Positions 32,735-44,008 of a stretch of DNA of 64,000 nt are shown here, piece after piece. A program made the position numbers and the translations under genes. The notes under the pieces were generated by a model. The model was not told where the DNA came from. It saw only the letters and a list, made by a program, of their open reading frames with translations, and did not search any database. The stretch comes from Copromyces sp. CBS 386.78 (lineage: Eukaryota; Ascomycota; Sordariomycetes; Sordariales; Sordariaceae). The stretch is from positions 163,751 through 227,750 of the forward strand of contig MU839154.1 of the NCBI GenBank assembly GCA_030685235.1, written 5' to 3'. The number at the start of each line of letters is the position of its first letter. Within the stretch, counting starts at the first letter, position 1.

Positions 32735-35426
32735 TCCGCCGTGCAGACGCGTGTGTGAGAGCGCAGAGACCCAACGCACTGCTGCAGTCCGTCGAGGCCG
32801 CCGAGCCGCAGCAACGCCGTGGGTTTGTGACGAGGCCGTGGTTTCGAGATGGCTGTTCCAACTGGACAGCACAGCACGGCTCCGCACGCAAAAGTCGGTA
32901 AGACTGGAGCGAGGGAACGACTGAGAAAAAGGGGAAGGAGAGAGGCGGAGAGGGGAAGGAACGAACAGACGGCGTATAATAAGGTATGCTTCTGTCCAAA
33001 CCTGGCGGATGACTGCCGTGGAGGTGCCCTTGTGCCCAACTCTGGACCGGATTCAACAAGCTGCTAAGCAAGACTAGGCTGCAAAGCAAATGCGGAGAGG
33101 ATGCAAGTGGAAGTAGCTAGAGGTAGGTGCTGCTGTAGGGACGTAGTAGGTTCCAGCCAAGGCGATACGGGGCGCGAATAGATAGGATAGAATTGGATTT
33201 CAATCCTGTACGGATCTGTACGAGGTAACCCTTTTTCAAGACCCAAAGGCCCGCCCGTCCAGTAGTTCTAACTCGTGGAAGCTCGCAAGGTCGCAGTCGG
33301 CATCCGGGGGTCTGCTGTTGGTCGGGCTCGCTCAAATCGATAAGGAGTGGAAGTGCTTGGCAACAGTTCGATCGTCGTGGAATCCCCAGATCCAGTTGTG
33401 AAGACGAAGGAACTAGTCAGTCCCGCTGGGGGACAGGTAACGGTCTGGCAGTCTGCTGCTCAAGTCCAGCCCGTCTGGGCTTCGTGCATTTTTTTCACGG
33501 CGGGGGTTTGCAAATGACACTAGACTTAATAGTCGGTACCTAATAATAATACTGTGACCGTTGGACCCATGCCGGCCTGGGTTGACATGCCTGGAATCCA
33601 GACAGGGTGGAAGTTGCGTTAGGTTACGACATGCAACGGACATGGAAGGTGAGTGAAATAGGAGATGTTAGTAGTCAGTGTGTAATAGGCTGGTAGTGGC
33701 TGGTAGCATACCGTAAAAACTCGAGAAACTGGCGAAAAGCTTTTCCTGTTTTTCTGGCAGATGTAAGGCAGGAATCAGTCCAGTCAGCCAACATACACCA
33801 GCAAATGTATCTGCCCAGTTAGGGAAAACTGAAGGATATTGCCCTCTACGTTAACTCACATAAATTTACATGTACAGGAAGCGGGCTGAGTCTGCCAGCT
33901 CCCTGTACATATCTGCCAGAAAAACAGGAAAAGCTTTTCGCCAGTTTCTCGAGTTTTTACGGTATCTCCTCATATCTCGTCCTCGGTCTGTTGTCTGACG
34001 CACCAACGAAAGGCCATGAAATGACAGCAGAAATGGGGGATGCATTGGACATATGCAGTGGAAATGCACGTTATGGCGCGGTCTAGGCTAGGTAGCTACA
34101 GGCAAGATGTGCATCCGCGCAGCATCCCAACCGCCGTTGCCGTCCGCTCTTCATTCGCTGGAAGCCTGAAACCTCAGTTGGCATAAAACCTGAACACCTC
34201 AGCAGCGGACAATCGGAGTAGGAGCATGAGATAACTCCGCGCCTACCTAGATGAACATGTCCCGCAGCTGCTTCGCGGCAAGCTCGCCTTGGGGAAGTAT
34301 AAAGCCCTGCCTTGTCGCTGTCTGTCATACTTACCCGCTGTGAGCCGCTAATAGGTAATGGAAATAATGCGAAGAATGCGCCGCGCGTTGATTTCCGTGG
34401 TTGGCATGTTCTTCTTCTGCCCACCTTCTTCGACGTTCTTCCTCAGATGCGGCCAGCCTGGGCATGTCTCCATCTCGGGTTGTTGCCCGATTTCACCACA
34501 ATTGACTGATGGTTCGAATGGATGTCTCATTTCCCCACTCACCGGACCTCTCTGCGCGCCCGGCCATAGGGCCAAGACGGCCTCAACCGGTGACGGCAGG
34601 TGCTTATTGGATCCACTTTGACACGGAACGGCCGGGGACTACCGAGATTCAAGGAGCGAGTGAGCGTTGCAGCTTTCGGTAGACTGAATGGGTGCAAATT
34701 GGCCTCGGCCCCTCTCCTTCTTATTGCGTTCTCCTGGCTGGGGCCACACCGCAGGTTTGGACAAGCGGGACGGATACCGACGAAATCCCAACCCAACATG
34801 TGCTTTTTGTTGTGTTCTTTGATCAAAGATGGATGTCCCCTCTGCTGTCTTTTCTTCTTCAACCTAGCCGGCAGAGCTGGGACTGTGATCAGCATGAACA
34901 AGAAACAACACAGAATTGCCTGTCTGGCATGGATGATGATGAGCAACGGCCCGTACCCCACCTGCCCACCTGATTCAGCCCTGTTTGCAGTGACATAAAA
35001 AGCACAGATGCATGCGCCAAAATTGAAGCGCAACAGCGTGCTGAGTTATGTCAGTTCGAGTTCGGCGTTTTTCTTCTGAACGGCTTCAAAGGAGCTCTGT
35101 GTCTACTCATTGCTGCCTGGCCGGGGATACCCACCCGGAATGCCGGCGCTCCTTCCTTGTGGGGAAAAACGTTTGGTCTACGAGTTCTGCCGCTCTTCAC
35201 CACCCCGCAACTGCTCCATAGTCTCCCCTCACAACACCAACTTTTTTGTTGACGTGGGTTCCCGTCTTTCTCTGGCCTCATACCTTCAACCGTCTTTTCC
35301 ACGCGTTGAGATTACGTTTGTCTTCGGCCACTCACTTTGCGGCCTCACTCTCTTTCACTCAGACGTCATTTTAGAGAAAAGTATCATCGGCTATATAAAA
35401 CGGGATCACAGTTGTCAGTCGTCAAT
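32735..35426. other. Divergent intergenic region with a MITE-like element
   Basis: The region separates two genes transcribed away from each other, so it contains both promoters and leaders. The 258-bp inverted-repeat element at 33.7-34.0 kb is listed separately. No coding region is supported; frames of 110-160 codons at 34.1-35.0 kb on both strands have no motifs and mostly non-ATG starts. Confidence 0.5.
33708..33965. mobile_element. MITE-like element: perfect 55-bp terminal inverted repeats around a 148-bp spacer
   Basis: Bases 33708-33762 and 33911-33965 are exact reverse complements over all 55 positions. The outer ends read ATACCGTAAAAACTCGAG on one side and its complement CTCGAGTTTTTACGGTAT on the other. 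A TA lies at each border (33709-33710 and 33963-33964), as expected if a Tc1/mariner-type element had inserted at a TA target and the TIR began with CCGTAAAA. The 148-bp interior codes for nothing. At under 400 bp it is below the usual size threshold for RIP, which may explain why the arms are unmutated. No transposase is nearby. Confidence 0.7.
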
Positions 35427-38111
35427 ATGGCTCCCACAACGCATCCTCCCACGCAAGCAAAGGCGCAACCCTCCACTTCAACGTATTGGCTTGGAACAGC
35501 CTCTGTCCCTTTCACTCCCACTCCTATTAAGGAGACTGATTGTTTCGGCCAACCCACCACCGCCTCCTTGCAAAACATTACAGCTCAGAAGCCTTTCCAG
35601 AAGTTCTCCCCGGAAGAACTGCGACTGGCAGATTATCAGGGAGGCACAAGATTCACTGTATTCTTTGGTAGTACGGGAGTTTTCAGTCCATTTCATTCTG
35701 GTTCAAGCACATCTGGAGCTCCTAACGGCACAGTCGCTGTTTTCAAACCGAAGGAGACCACTGGCAGCCTCTTCGGGAGCAACACCAACACAGCTCCTGG
35801 CAGTCTCTTTGGAAACACCAGTGTCGTCAACACTGGCGCAATTCATAACGTCAAGACCACCAGCACTGCCAGTAGCAGCTCTGGAAGTAACAGTTCTGGT
35901 GGTGTTAGTTTGTTTGGGACCAACAAAAACACCGGCAATCTCTTCGGCAACAACAATCTCGACAACACTGCGGCAACTAGTATCGTTAAGGCCAACAACA
36001 CTACTACCAGCGTTTTCGGAAGTAACACGGCTCAGGCCCTGTCTGTGCAGCCCTCCACGCCTATCCATTCTTCGACTACTTCTCCCCCTGCCACGAATCT
36101 GTTTTCCTTGGGCCCCTTCAGTCTGCCCAAGATGGTGACTCCCCAGCAGAGCGCTTCTCCCACGTTGTCGGGCTCCAGTACTGCCACGATTAAGCAACAG
36201 CTGAGTCCTCAACCAGCCTCCCTCGTGTTCCCTGGTACCATCACACCTGACAAGGACCGCCGTTCGACAACTGCGACCAGATCGGAATCCAAGAGCGTCA
36301 GCACAGAGCAGGAAAGCAGTACAAATGGGGAAAGCGATGCCACCAGCGATTGCGAATCGACAAGTGAGGACGAAGACCCTATCCCAAAGGCTCACGTGCG
36401 TCTCCTTGAGCATCGCATGGACTTGGATGAGCTCAATGAGATTTCGACCACCCCGCTTTTCACGGAGCCAGTCCGCAAGTACGCCAACAGAATTGCCAAA
36501 ACTTCCCGTGGTGAGAAACCGTTTACCCAATACGGCCTGCTAGGTGGTGATATTGGCTCCCTTGGATCAGAAGAGCCAGCCAACCCGGATCCGCGCGTGT
36601 TTTGGAATATCGCAGCGCCTTCCAGCTTTTTCATTTGTGGCAGCCAAGGTTCCGGCAAGAGCCACACGCTCTCCTGCCTGCTGGAGAACGCGATGGCGCC
36701 ATGCGAGGCAAACGTCCTTCCGCATCCGCTGACTGGAATTGTTTTTCATTATGACACTTTCATATCTGACTCTGGTGGATCCCCCTGCGAAGTGGCCTGG
36801 CTGTCCTCCAATCCAAAGATTCAAGTGCGCGTGCTATGCCCACCAACAAACATCCGGACGATGCGCAAACTGTACAGCAGGTTCCCTAAAGTTATCATCG
36901 AGGAGCTTCGCCTTAACCAGTCGGATCTGGACACCAAGCGTATGCTCGACCTGATGGCAGTCAGCTCCAGTACTTCTATGCCGCTCTACCTCCATGTGCT
37001 CAACCGTGTCCTGCGTGATTTGCGCATTGAGCAGCAAGAAAATGGCGGCTCCTTCGACTATGCCGCCTTCAAGCGCAACATGTTTTCTCAAGAGCTTACG
37101 GACCAACAGCTCGCTCCACTAAAACAGCGCCTGGACACTCTGGAAAGCTTCATGGTAGAGCAACACGCCAAGGCGTATGCACAAGGCAGTGAAGCAAAAT
37201 CGAAGAAATCGACCAGAGCAAGCAGGGGCAACGACTGGAACCCTCGTGCCGGTATGCTTACTATTGTCGATCTTTCCTGCCCCTGCGTGACCGCAGAGAT
37301 GGCCTGTTCATTGTTCAACATCTGCTTGTCTCTCTTTCTTGAACAGGACCCCAACAGCGTTGGGCGTATCATTGCGCTTGATGAGGCTCACAAGTACATG
37401 AGCGCGGACACTGGTTCGGCCGAGTGCCGCACCCTAACAGACCGCCTCCTTGAGACCATCCGCCTTCAACGTCATCTAGGAACTCGTGTCATCATCTCGA
37501 CCCAGGAGCCCACAATTTCACCCAAGCTCCTCGACCTATGCAGCGTCACAATTGTTCATCGATTTACTAGTCCCGACTGGTTGAGGGCTCTGTCCAAGCA
37601 CTTGGCGGGTGTGAGCAAGGGCGGGAGGATGTTGGAGAACGCCTTGGCAATGAACCAGAATGGGGCTGGCGATGAGGGCATCGAGAATGTTGGTGTCAAC
37701 GCATTGTCCTTGTGCTATAGCGATCCTGCCATGGAGCTTTTCTCCAAGATTGTGGCTCTCCGAGTTGGCGAGGCGCTGGTATTTGCACCTAGCGCAATCC
37801 TGGGAGTGCAGAAGGCCACTATTCGACCTCCCTCTACATCGACACCCGCAATCAAGCCCGATGCTGGATCTGTTGAAGGTTTACAATCCCAGCTGCAACT
37901 AATTGATTTGGGTCCGCAAACGCCTAGCGACAAGCAACCCCAGGAGGCCGTACCCTCTGCCACCGCTACCTCGAGTGGAACCGAGAAACCTGCCTCCCCC
38001 ACTTCGATGGCGACACCTGCGACGGTCAAGAGGCTGGCCCACGGCGTGCTCAAAGTGCGCATCCGCAACAGAACTACCGCCGATGGAGGGCGGAGTATCA
38101 TGGCTGCCTAG
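35427..38111 (+). CDS. Nup98-like FG-repeat region fused to a HerA/FtsK-like P-loop ATPase
   Basis: Single exon, 894 aa from the ATG at 35427 (GTCAATATGGCT); no earlier ATG in frame. Residues 50-75 contain ITAQKPFQKFSPEELRLADYQGG, cut here as ITAQKPFQKF then EELRLADY at 63-70; this resembles the conserved segment next to the Gle2-binding region of Nup98/Nup145N-type nucleoporins. Residues 75-200 carry about seven FG dipeptides (SLFGS, SLFGN, SLFGT, NLFGN, SVFGS) separated by Ser/Thr/Asn spacers. After an acidic Ser-rich linker (about 290-325) comes a P-loop NTPase: Walker A GSQGSGKS at 405-412, Walker B RIIALDEAH with Asp652, and a TQEP sensor-like block near 690 followed by a VHRF motif. This order is that of HerA/FtsK or DUF87-like DNA- or protein-pumping ATPases. 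Inferred: a nuclear-pore-associated or FG-permeable nuclear ATPase; partner and substrate unknown. There is no signal peptide or membrane segment. Confidence 0.85.
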   Translation: MAPTTHPPTQAKAQPSTSTYWLGTASVPFTPTPIKETDCFGQPTTASLQNITAQKPFQKFSPEELRLADYQGGTRFTVFFGSTGVFSPFHSGSSTSGAPNGTVAVFKPKETTGSLFGSNTNTAPGSLFGNTSVVNTGAIHNVKTTSTASSSSGSNSSGGVSLFGTNKNTGNLFGNNNLDNTAATSIVKANNTTTSVFGSNTAQALSVQPSTPIHSSTTSPPATNLFSLGPFSLPKMVTPQQSASPTLSGSSTATIKQQLSPQPASLVFPGTITPDKDRRSTTATRSESKSVSTEQESSTNGESDATSDCESTSEDEDPIPKAHVRLLEHRMDLDELNEISTTPLFTEPVRKYANRIAKTSRGEKPFTQYGLLGGDIGSLGSEEPANPDPRVFWNIAAPSSFFICGSQGSGKSHTLSCLLENAMAPCEANVLPHPLTGIVFHYDTFISDSGGSPCEVAWLSSNPKIQVRVLCPPTNIRTMRKLYSRFPKVIIEELRLNQSDLDTKRMLDLMAVSSSTSMPLYLHVLNRVLRDLRIEQQENGGSFDYAAFKRNMFSQELTDQQLAPLKQRLDTLESFMVEQHAKAYAQGSEAKSKKSTRASRGNDWNPRAGMLTIVDLSCPCVTAEMACSLFNICLSLFLEQDPNSVGRIIALDEAHKYMSADTGSAECRTLTDRLLETIRLQRHLGTRVIISTQEPTISPKLLDLCSVTIVHRFTSPDWLRALSKHLAGVSKGGRMLENALAMNQNGAGDEGIENVGVNALSLCYSDPAMELFSKIVALRVGEALVFAPSAILGVQKATIRPPSTSTPAIKPDAGSVEGLQSQLQLIDLGPQTPSDKQPQEAVPSATATSSGTEKPASPTSMATPATVKRLAHGVLKVRIRNRTTADGGRSIMAA

Positions 38112-39961
38112 TCTTTGGACGAGTGGTAGATGTCGATGTCTGTCTGCGTTGGGCATTGCGAGTGTTCGTTTTCCTCTTTTCTTCTTTTTCCCTGGTTGCC
38201 TTCCCTTATTTTTCTCGTTTCTGAGATGCTCTCGGAGCAGTTGCTGGTTCCAATGATGTTGACTACACCGCAGTGTTAGTACGACCTCTGCTTGGAAATG
38301 ACATGGCTCTCTGGGGTTTGATTTTCCCTTTTCATGGGAAACATCAGCCCTAAATGTGAGCTGAAGACAGGTCTCGGAATAGTAAACCGTCGACATCGAC
38401 AGGTTGAAGCTCCTTGACAAGAAGTAGTCTCGGATGGGTAGACTGGCCCAGCGGCCGGGCGAACCTCCTTGACATGAATTGGCGTCATTCGAGCAGTAAG
38501 TTGACCACAGATGTCAACTGACCCTCGGGCGCACGAATGCAGCTTTGTATCAGTAAGTAGCTTTCGTGGCTAACTGAACGTACGAGCAAAGAATTGGGTT
38601 CATGGAGGCTGGTTTATCCGCTCCTGAATCACAGACGGAATCACAGATGGCCCTCTGGTATCAGGGCAATGACACTTTACGAAGCACCGTTTTCACATTC
38701 GGCATGCCTTTACTGGACCTTGTCGTTTTTTTTCATGTTTTATGATCATGAGTCTACGGTTAGCATATTGGCGTTTATGGGCATTCTATGTTCTGCAATT
38801 ATGCGTGATGATACCCCACGGCGTTGTTAGATCACAGCGTTGTTTGGACTTGATGGTGGGATTCGAGATGTCGGATGAAACGAGAACAAGATTGCTAGGC
38901 CTTGACTTGGTGGAGTTGAACTCCCAGTACAACCTCTTCCTCGACCGCCGAACTCGAAGAGATTGCCTTGTGCTTTCTCTATCTGGTTACCTTGTTGATG
39001 ATGATCTTTCTCTGGTGGTGTAGTGTTTCGAACTACAGTTGTGGAATGGGATGGCAAAGAACAGTCAAGACGGATGGCTGTGTGTTGAAGTGTAGGATTC
39101 TTCGAATGTTCTCGGAAGTGGTTGGGGCGGAGATTGGGGACATTTGCATGGGCTTTACTGAGCGAGAGAGGCGGAGGAGCCGTGAGGGCGAGTGAGCCAA
39201 AACAGATAATGGAGAGAGACAGCGGTGGCTAGGGAGGATCCAAGACAGCGAAGGCCATTCAATTTCTGAAAATCGTTCATCATGTATGGATTTGTAGATG
39301 GTATCAGAGGTCTGAATGCCAGTCAGTGCTGGCATCGTTCGGGTCCATGACCTCCTTCCAGAAATGTGAGATGTCAACCCCCACTACAGGTGTTTGAAAT
39401 CAAACTCGTTATCGCCGCGCATGTGTACTAATTGACGAATGTCGTATGGTGAAAGCTCTTCTTTGCAGGGACAAGATTTAAGTCCTATTTAGCTTCTCCT
39501 AAACACGAGTGAATCTTGGGAAGCTGTCTAATTTGTACATGGCTGGCATGCTATGTAGTTCTTCAGCGCGGTGATGGACGGACCCCATCTCACCGCGCTG
39601 AAACCCTATCCCTACGACACACTCGCTCTCTTTCACCACTAAAACAGTCCACGGGACAAGCAGCCTCCAAGCGCATCACAATCGCATCCTTCGCTATTGA
39701 ATTAATCCATTCTGGCTCATCCGGCAACTATACACGATCAGCATACTTTGATCTCACGAACTGTGCCAATTCTTTCCCTACCGCGCAGACCTGTCATCAA
39801 TCTTTCAATTTTCGGTGAAGAACCGGGCATTCATCGGTTAACCGTCCCACCTTTGCTGAAGAAAATCGAATTTCCAACGACAAGCTACCTATCCTCAGTG
39901 AACTGTTTCATCGAAACATCTTCTCCACATTTCAGCAGCAAATACAACATCGACCTTAACC
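38112..39961. other. Intergenic region, no gene seen
   Basis: 38112-38300 is probably the 3' UTR of the ATPase gene and 39550-39961 the promoter and leader of the CCDC97-family gene. A plus-strand frame at 38742-39023 starts with ATG but has no recognisable feature. A ten-base repeat ACCGCGCTGAA-like unit recurs near 39560 and 39590 in opposite orientation and may be a small hairpin. Confidence 0.4.
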
Positions 39962-41014
39962 ATGTCACCACGCTTCGACTCCCCGCCGCCGGTCGGCTCG
40001 ACTGGACATCCAAATATCGACGACGATTCTCTATTTGCAAAGCCCCGCCCACGACCGGCCAGGTCTTCTGCGGAAGCCCAGGAGATACGAACCCGAAACC
40101 GGAGGAGGGTGTATCTTGAACGGAATCCGTGGTATTTTAAGTTGACAGAACATGAACTTGCTGGTACGCCTTTCTGCGTTTTCTCGTCACCGAAGAATGA
40201 CTCACTGACACTATCGTACACAGATCCAATCTTATACGACTCCCTCATCCGGCGATTCCAAACTCCCGCTGAGCGGGAAGCAGAAAGCAAGGAGAAGGGG
40301 TACGCGCGCGTGTTAGAAGGCTCTCTGCTACGGGGAGAGGAGAAGCTTGCTAGGCTAGCAGCAGCGACGACGGCAACGGGTGGCAGTTCTGGCACTGAAG
40401 GCGGTGAGGAAGCATCTGCGACTACAGGAATCGAGGGCGAAATGGAATGGCAAGGGGAGACAACGACGACAACCGTCACGCAGGCTCCGGTTCAGAAGAT
40501 ACCGACATTGGACGAACCAACCTCAAATTCCACAGCCACAACCACCTCAACGATGTTCGCCACTTTCACAACCCAAGCTCAACAGCCGCTGCCTCGCTTC
40601 GGGGGCTTGAGTTTCGGCGAGCCATCTTCATCTCCATCTACGATCAACACTAACCAACAGACCACACGACCTCGTCCGCCTCCACCAGCATCAACGACGA
40701 CAGCCGCCACAGCCGATCTCCAGACAGCCACAATCACAAACCTAGCATCAACCCTCGCACTAACAGGTACCGAAACCCCCGTCCAAACCCGCGAAGAAGG
40801 CCGAGGGCAATGGACCGCCTTCCTCCGCGAGCGATTCGTCCGCGGTGGAGATGAGGATTTCGATTACGCTGGGCTGGTGGACAACGATGACGAGCTGGAC
40901 ACCCTGGAGAGAAGGGAGGAAGAGGAGGCGTGGTTTGATGAGGAGGAGCCTGATTGGGCTAGTGATGGGGTGGAAAGGATATTAGAGGGGGAAACTGGGG
41001 TGCAGGATTTTTAG
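39962..41014 (+). CDS. CCDC97-family protein (DUF2052)
   Basis: Two exons, 39962-40163 and 40224-41014, encode 330 aa. The 60-nt intron (GTACGC, CACTGACAC, TACACAG) is a multiple of three and free of stops, so an unspliced 350-aa reading is possible, but splicing restores the family motif LADPILYDSLIRRFQT that the intron would break. Residues 44-110 show the CCDC97 signature: RRRVYLERNPWYF, then DP-LY-D-LIRRFQT and a charged helix. The C-terminal 55 residues hold the second signature, FVRGGDEDFDYAGLVD followed by EEEAWFDEEEPDW. The middle (150-255) is Thr/Ala-rich filler. Human CCDC97 associates with the SF3B part of the spliceosome; a splicing or mRNA-processing role in the nucleus is therefore likely but inferred. 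The start (ACCATGTCACC) is in good context. Confidence 0.88.
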   Translation: MSPRFDSPPPVGSTGHPNIDDDSLFAKPRPRPARSSAEAQEIRTRNRRRVYLERNPWYFKLTEHELAGTPFCVFSSPKNDSLTLSYTDPILYDSLIRRFQTPAEREAESKEKGYARVLEGSLLRGEEKLARLAAATTATGGSSGTEGGEEASATTGIEGEMEWQGETTTTTVTQAPVQKIPTLDEPTSNSTATTTSTMFATFTTQAQQPLPRFGGLSFGEPSSSPSTINTNQQTTRPRPPPPASTTTAATADLQTATITNLASTLALTGTETPVQTREEGRGQWTAFLRERFVRGGDEDFDYAGLVDNDDELDTLERREEEEAWFDEEEPDWASDGVERILEGETGVQDF

Positions 41015-42729
41015 AGGCTTGAGCCTTATGACAGGTTGTCAGAGGGAAGCGAGGAAGGTGATTGTGGCAAACGGAACATGAGGAGGACGACGACGAGGAG
41101 TAGGGTCGATAGGGTGTAAGGCCTTTAGAGCCTCGAGCCTCATGGAGGTTTGTTGGGGGTATGGGAAAAGTCATGGGCTTTTGCTGGCTAGCTGGCGGTG
41201 AAGGCTTCGGGGCAATGGCGGATGGGCATGTGCCTTCTCCTCTGTATCTGAGATGAGGCTCAACTACTGGTTGTCGATCTTTGGGTTTGGTTCTTGAGAG
41301 GCTGGATGGGCTTCTTTCTGCGACACATCCCCATTGTGTCTTCGATACCTTACACGGTGATCTTTGGTGTCCCGCCGCGGGAGGAGGGATGTGTTTCACC
41401 AACACTTCATTGGGTCGCTTGTGCCCTATCGCCGCGGTTCAAAAGCTTCACCTCCTTTGCACCTTCCGCAAAAATTTTCACGATGCTCGGCAGCCGGTGA
41501 AAAGGATGTCACATGTTTATGGAAAGAGCCATGATAACCTCGGTATAATAGGCATGAAGGAGCAGGCTCGAGGCAGGTAACATCCATGATGATCAGGTCA
41601 TTCGTCCAACCACCAATCTCTTCTCGACAAGGACTCCCAGATTGCATCCAGTTCAATTGATGGTGTCGAAATTGTCGGGACAGGTTGACCAGGGACTTCT
41701 GGTGATGTGGCGGCTCCTGTCGAGGAAAAACGTCCGGTTCGGTTTCGGCGCTATTGGTGATATAGTTTTGCCTGTACGATGCTACAGCTTATCCTGACGA
41801 GCTGACGAACGTCGGAATTGAATGGATAAGGCGATCAGCTCCGCCGCTCTAGTTGAAGGTTGCTGAATGGTATCTTATGTACATCTTACGAGCTTACTCA
41901 ACTGAGCGTCCAGTTGGTGGTTCTATATGTATGCGTTGAGGAATCCTGGCTGCCTCTACGCCCCATCGATGATCTTCAGTTTCGTCCCATCTCCTCCTGT
42001 TTGATTGGAGGATGGCTTGTGTTCCTGCGTGTCCAACTAATCGGAAGATTGGTGGGGGGTCATCCAGTGAGGCTGAGCGACTTGGCTCACCACACCATCG
42101 CCACATGTGAATGACACACTTCGGAAGCACTGGGAAGCTACGTTATTCAAGCCTGGATGTGGTGTGATAGTGGCATGGAGATTTGCCCCATGGAATCATC
42201 GTCAAGCTTCACTGAAGAGTTACGTTGAGTAGTTCCGTCATGGGGCAGGATGGAAAAATTACCTGTAGTGAGATGAAGAACTGAAAACGCTGAGAAGTAT
42301 GAAGCACACGGGAAGATATCTCTAAAAGCATAATGACGGTCTCAGTGAATTGCGACAGGTCGGAGATGCGAAATTGGACAGGTGATACGTTCTACAGGAA
42401 AAAAGAGATCTATCGATAAGAATGAAAGCTGCTAGAATCAAACCAGAATAAGAAAAGAAAAAAAGACAACGGAAATATGACATGGAAAACAACAAGGGGA
42501 GAATTGCAGTGCTAGCTGTTCGCCATCCGCTGAAGTTGACACATGTCCAAGCGCGAAGGAAATCCAACTCAGCGCGAAGGAAATCCAACTCGTCGCAAAA
42601 GAACAACCAAACTGTAACTCGAAAGCGAGGAATGCTGAGTGCTGAGGTGAAAAACGATCATAGAATGTGAAGAAAGACAAGTAACCAAACGACCCAAAGC
42701 AAATCAACCAACGAGCCAAACCCGATCCT
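41015..42729. other. Convergent intergenic region, no gene seen
   Basis: Frames here are short, begin at non-ATG codons or lack any motif. The region should hold the 3' UTRs of the flanking convergent genes. A 21-bp tandem duplication at 42550-42591 is listed separately. Confidence 0.45.
42550..42591. repeat. Perfect 21-bp tandem duplication
   Basis: The unit AGCGCGAAGGAAATCCAACTC occurs twice head to tail with no mismatch. It lies 140 bases beyond the stop codon of the DUF6590 gene, probably in its 3' UTR. It looks like a recent slippage or unequal-exchange duplication and is not obviously functional. Confidence 0.85.
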
Positions 42730-44008
42730 CTAAGTCCCATTGGACTTCACCCCCTCATCGAAGCACGCCTTCCTGTAATACTCATCCAGCTTCTCGTGAA
42801 AATCAGGATGCACCCTCCCAATCTTCATCACCCTCAAGTCATCCTCCACCGTAAACACCCTACTGCAATCCAGTCTCGCGAGGGGACTGATATTCTGTTT
42901 TCCTTCCTCCATGATAACCGCGAGGGGGCCAAACACGATACCCTCCTCCTTGTCCGGCTCAGGCGGCGGCACGCTAGTCGAGTACAGCACAGCCAGGTGC
43001 TCGCCTCTAGCTCTGTTCTTGGCCATGGACTTTGCCCCTCCGTTGACAATGGCAAAGCACAAAGAGTGGTGCAGCTGCTTGCGAATGACGACGAACCACC
43101 GATATCGCCCGTAGGGCTTTTCTCCTGTGCCGCTGTAGTCCGGGCACGACTCGTGGTAGGCGAGCTCGGAAGGGCGGGCGCGCGAGGAGCCGGAAAAATC
43201 GCCAAAGGGCTCGAACCAGACGGTCTTGAAGATGCGGCCTTTGGTGAAGAATTTTCTGGGTTTGTCGATTTTGAGGTATTCTGCTCAGGCGAGAGTATGC
43301 GTCAGCTTACTCACTTGTCTATGGGCATATGAAGTGCAGTTACGGCGTAAAGAAAATAGAAGACTTACGTGGTGCCGGGATAGTAAGCGCTGCTGCCTGG
43401 TTGTTCGTCGAGGACGAGGGGGGTTCGATTTGCGTGTCCTCTTTCTGGTACTTTGAGTATCGAAGCACGATATCCTTCTCGTTTTCATCCTCACCGTGTA
43501 ACCGTAATCTGCATTGCTCACAATTCACCGAGTCCTTCCGATGGACGTAGTCCTTGACTATGGAGTCCCTCTCCCATTTTAGACTGACATAGTCCGTGAT
43601 GGGCTTCCTATGTTTGACTGCTTTGGGTTGATCAGCTAATTGCTGTGATACTGGACCTGATGGTGGCTCGTTGGGAACATAGCCATAACCAGGGACATTC
43701 GTCGTTGAGGATGTCGGCACGACTGGTACTGATGTCTCAGCAGACGAGGTCTTGTTCATGACATCTACCCCTTCTCTTGTTGATTCTTCTGTATGCTTGT
43801 TAGCCGTACTTTTGCCTTGGAAAAAAATGATCCAGGAGAATAAACCTTTGGGCAACGTATACTCTGACGTCGGCCTGGGAGTGTTAGGTCCAGTTCTTGG
43901 AACAGACATCTCCGGGCCGTTGGGACTTGATGGTAAATTGGTTCTAGTTGGGATATCCATCTCTCCTGAGTCGTGGAGACTTGGATTTAGAGGTATCCTA
44001 GTTTGCAT
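42730..44008 (-). CDS. DUF6590 domain-containing protein
   Basis: Minus-strand exons 44008-43369 and 43280-42730 encode 396 aa; the 88-nt intron (GTAAGT ... CTGAGCAG) is in phase 1. The N-terminal 210 residues are low complexity (Ser, Pro, Thr) with one hydrophobic patch (KGLFSWIIFFQG) that is probably not a full membrane span. The C-terminal 170 residues match DUF6590, a fungal-specific domain: FFTKGRIFKTVWFEP, a basic RYRWFVVIRK strand, a Cys-containing IVNGGAKSM block, and HLAVLYST near the middle. DUF6590 proteins are expanded in ascomycetes and have no known biochemical role. The ATG at 44008 has a poor context (TATATGC), and good splice signals upstream would add a 28-nt first exon from ATG 44221 (acceptor TTACCCAG after CTGAC at 44017), giving 408 aa. 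The exact N-terminus is open. Confidence 0.8.

Noticed and set aside
40164..40223. Reading the CCDC97-family gene through without splicing
   Set aside because: The stretch is open and a multiple of three, but it has full splice signals and its removal restores the conserved ADP-LYD motif.
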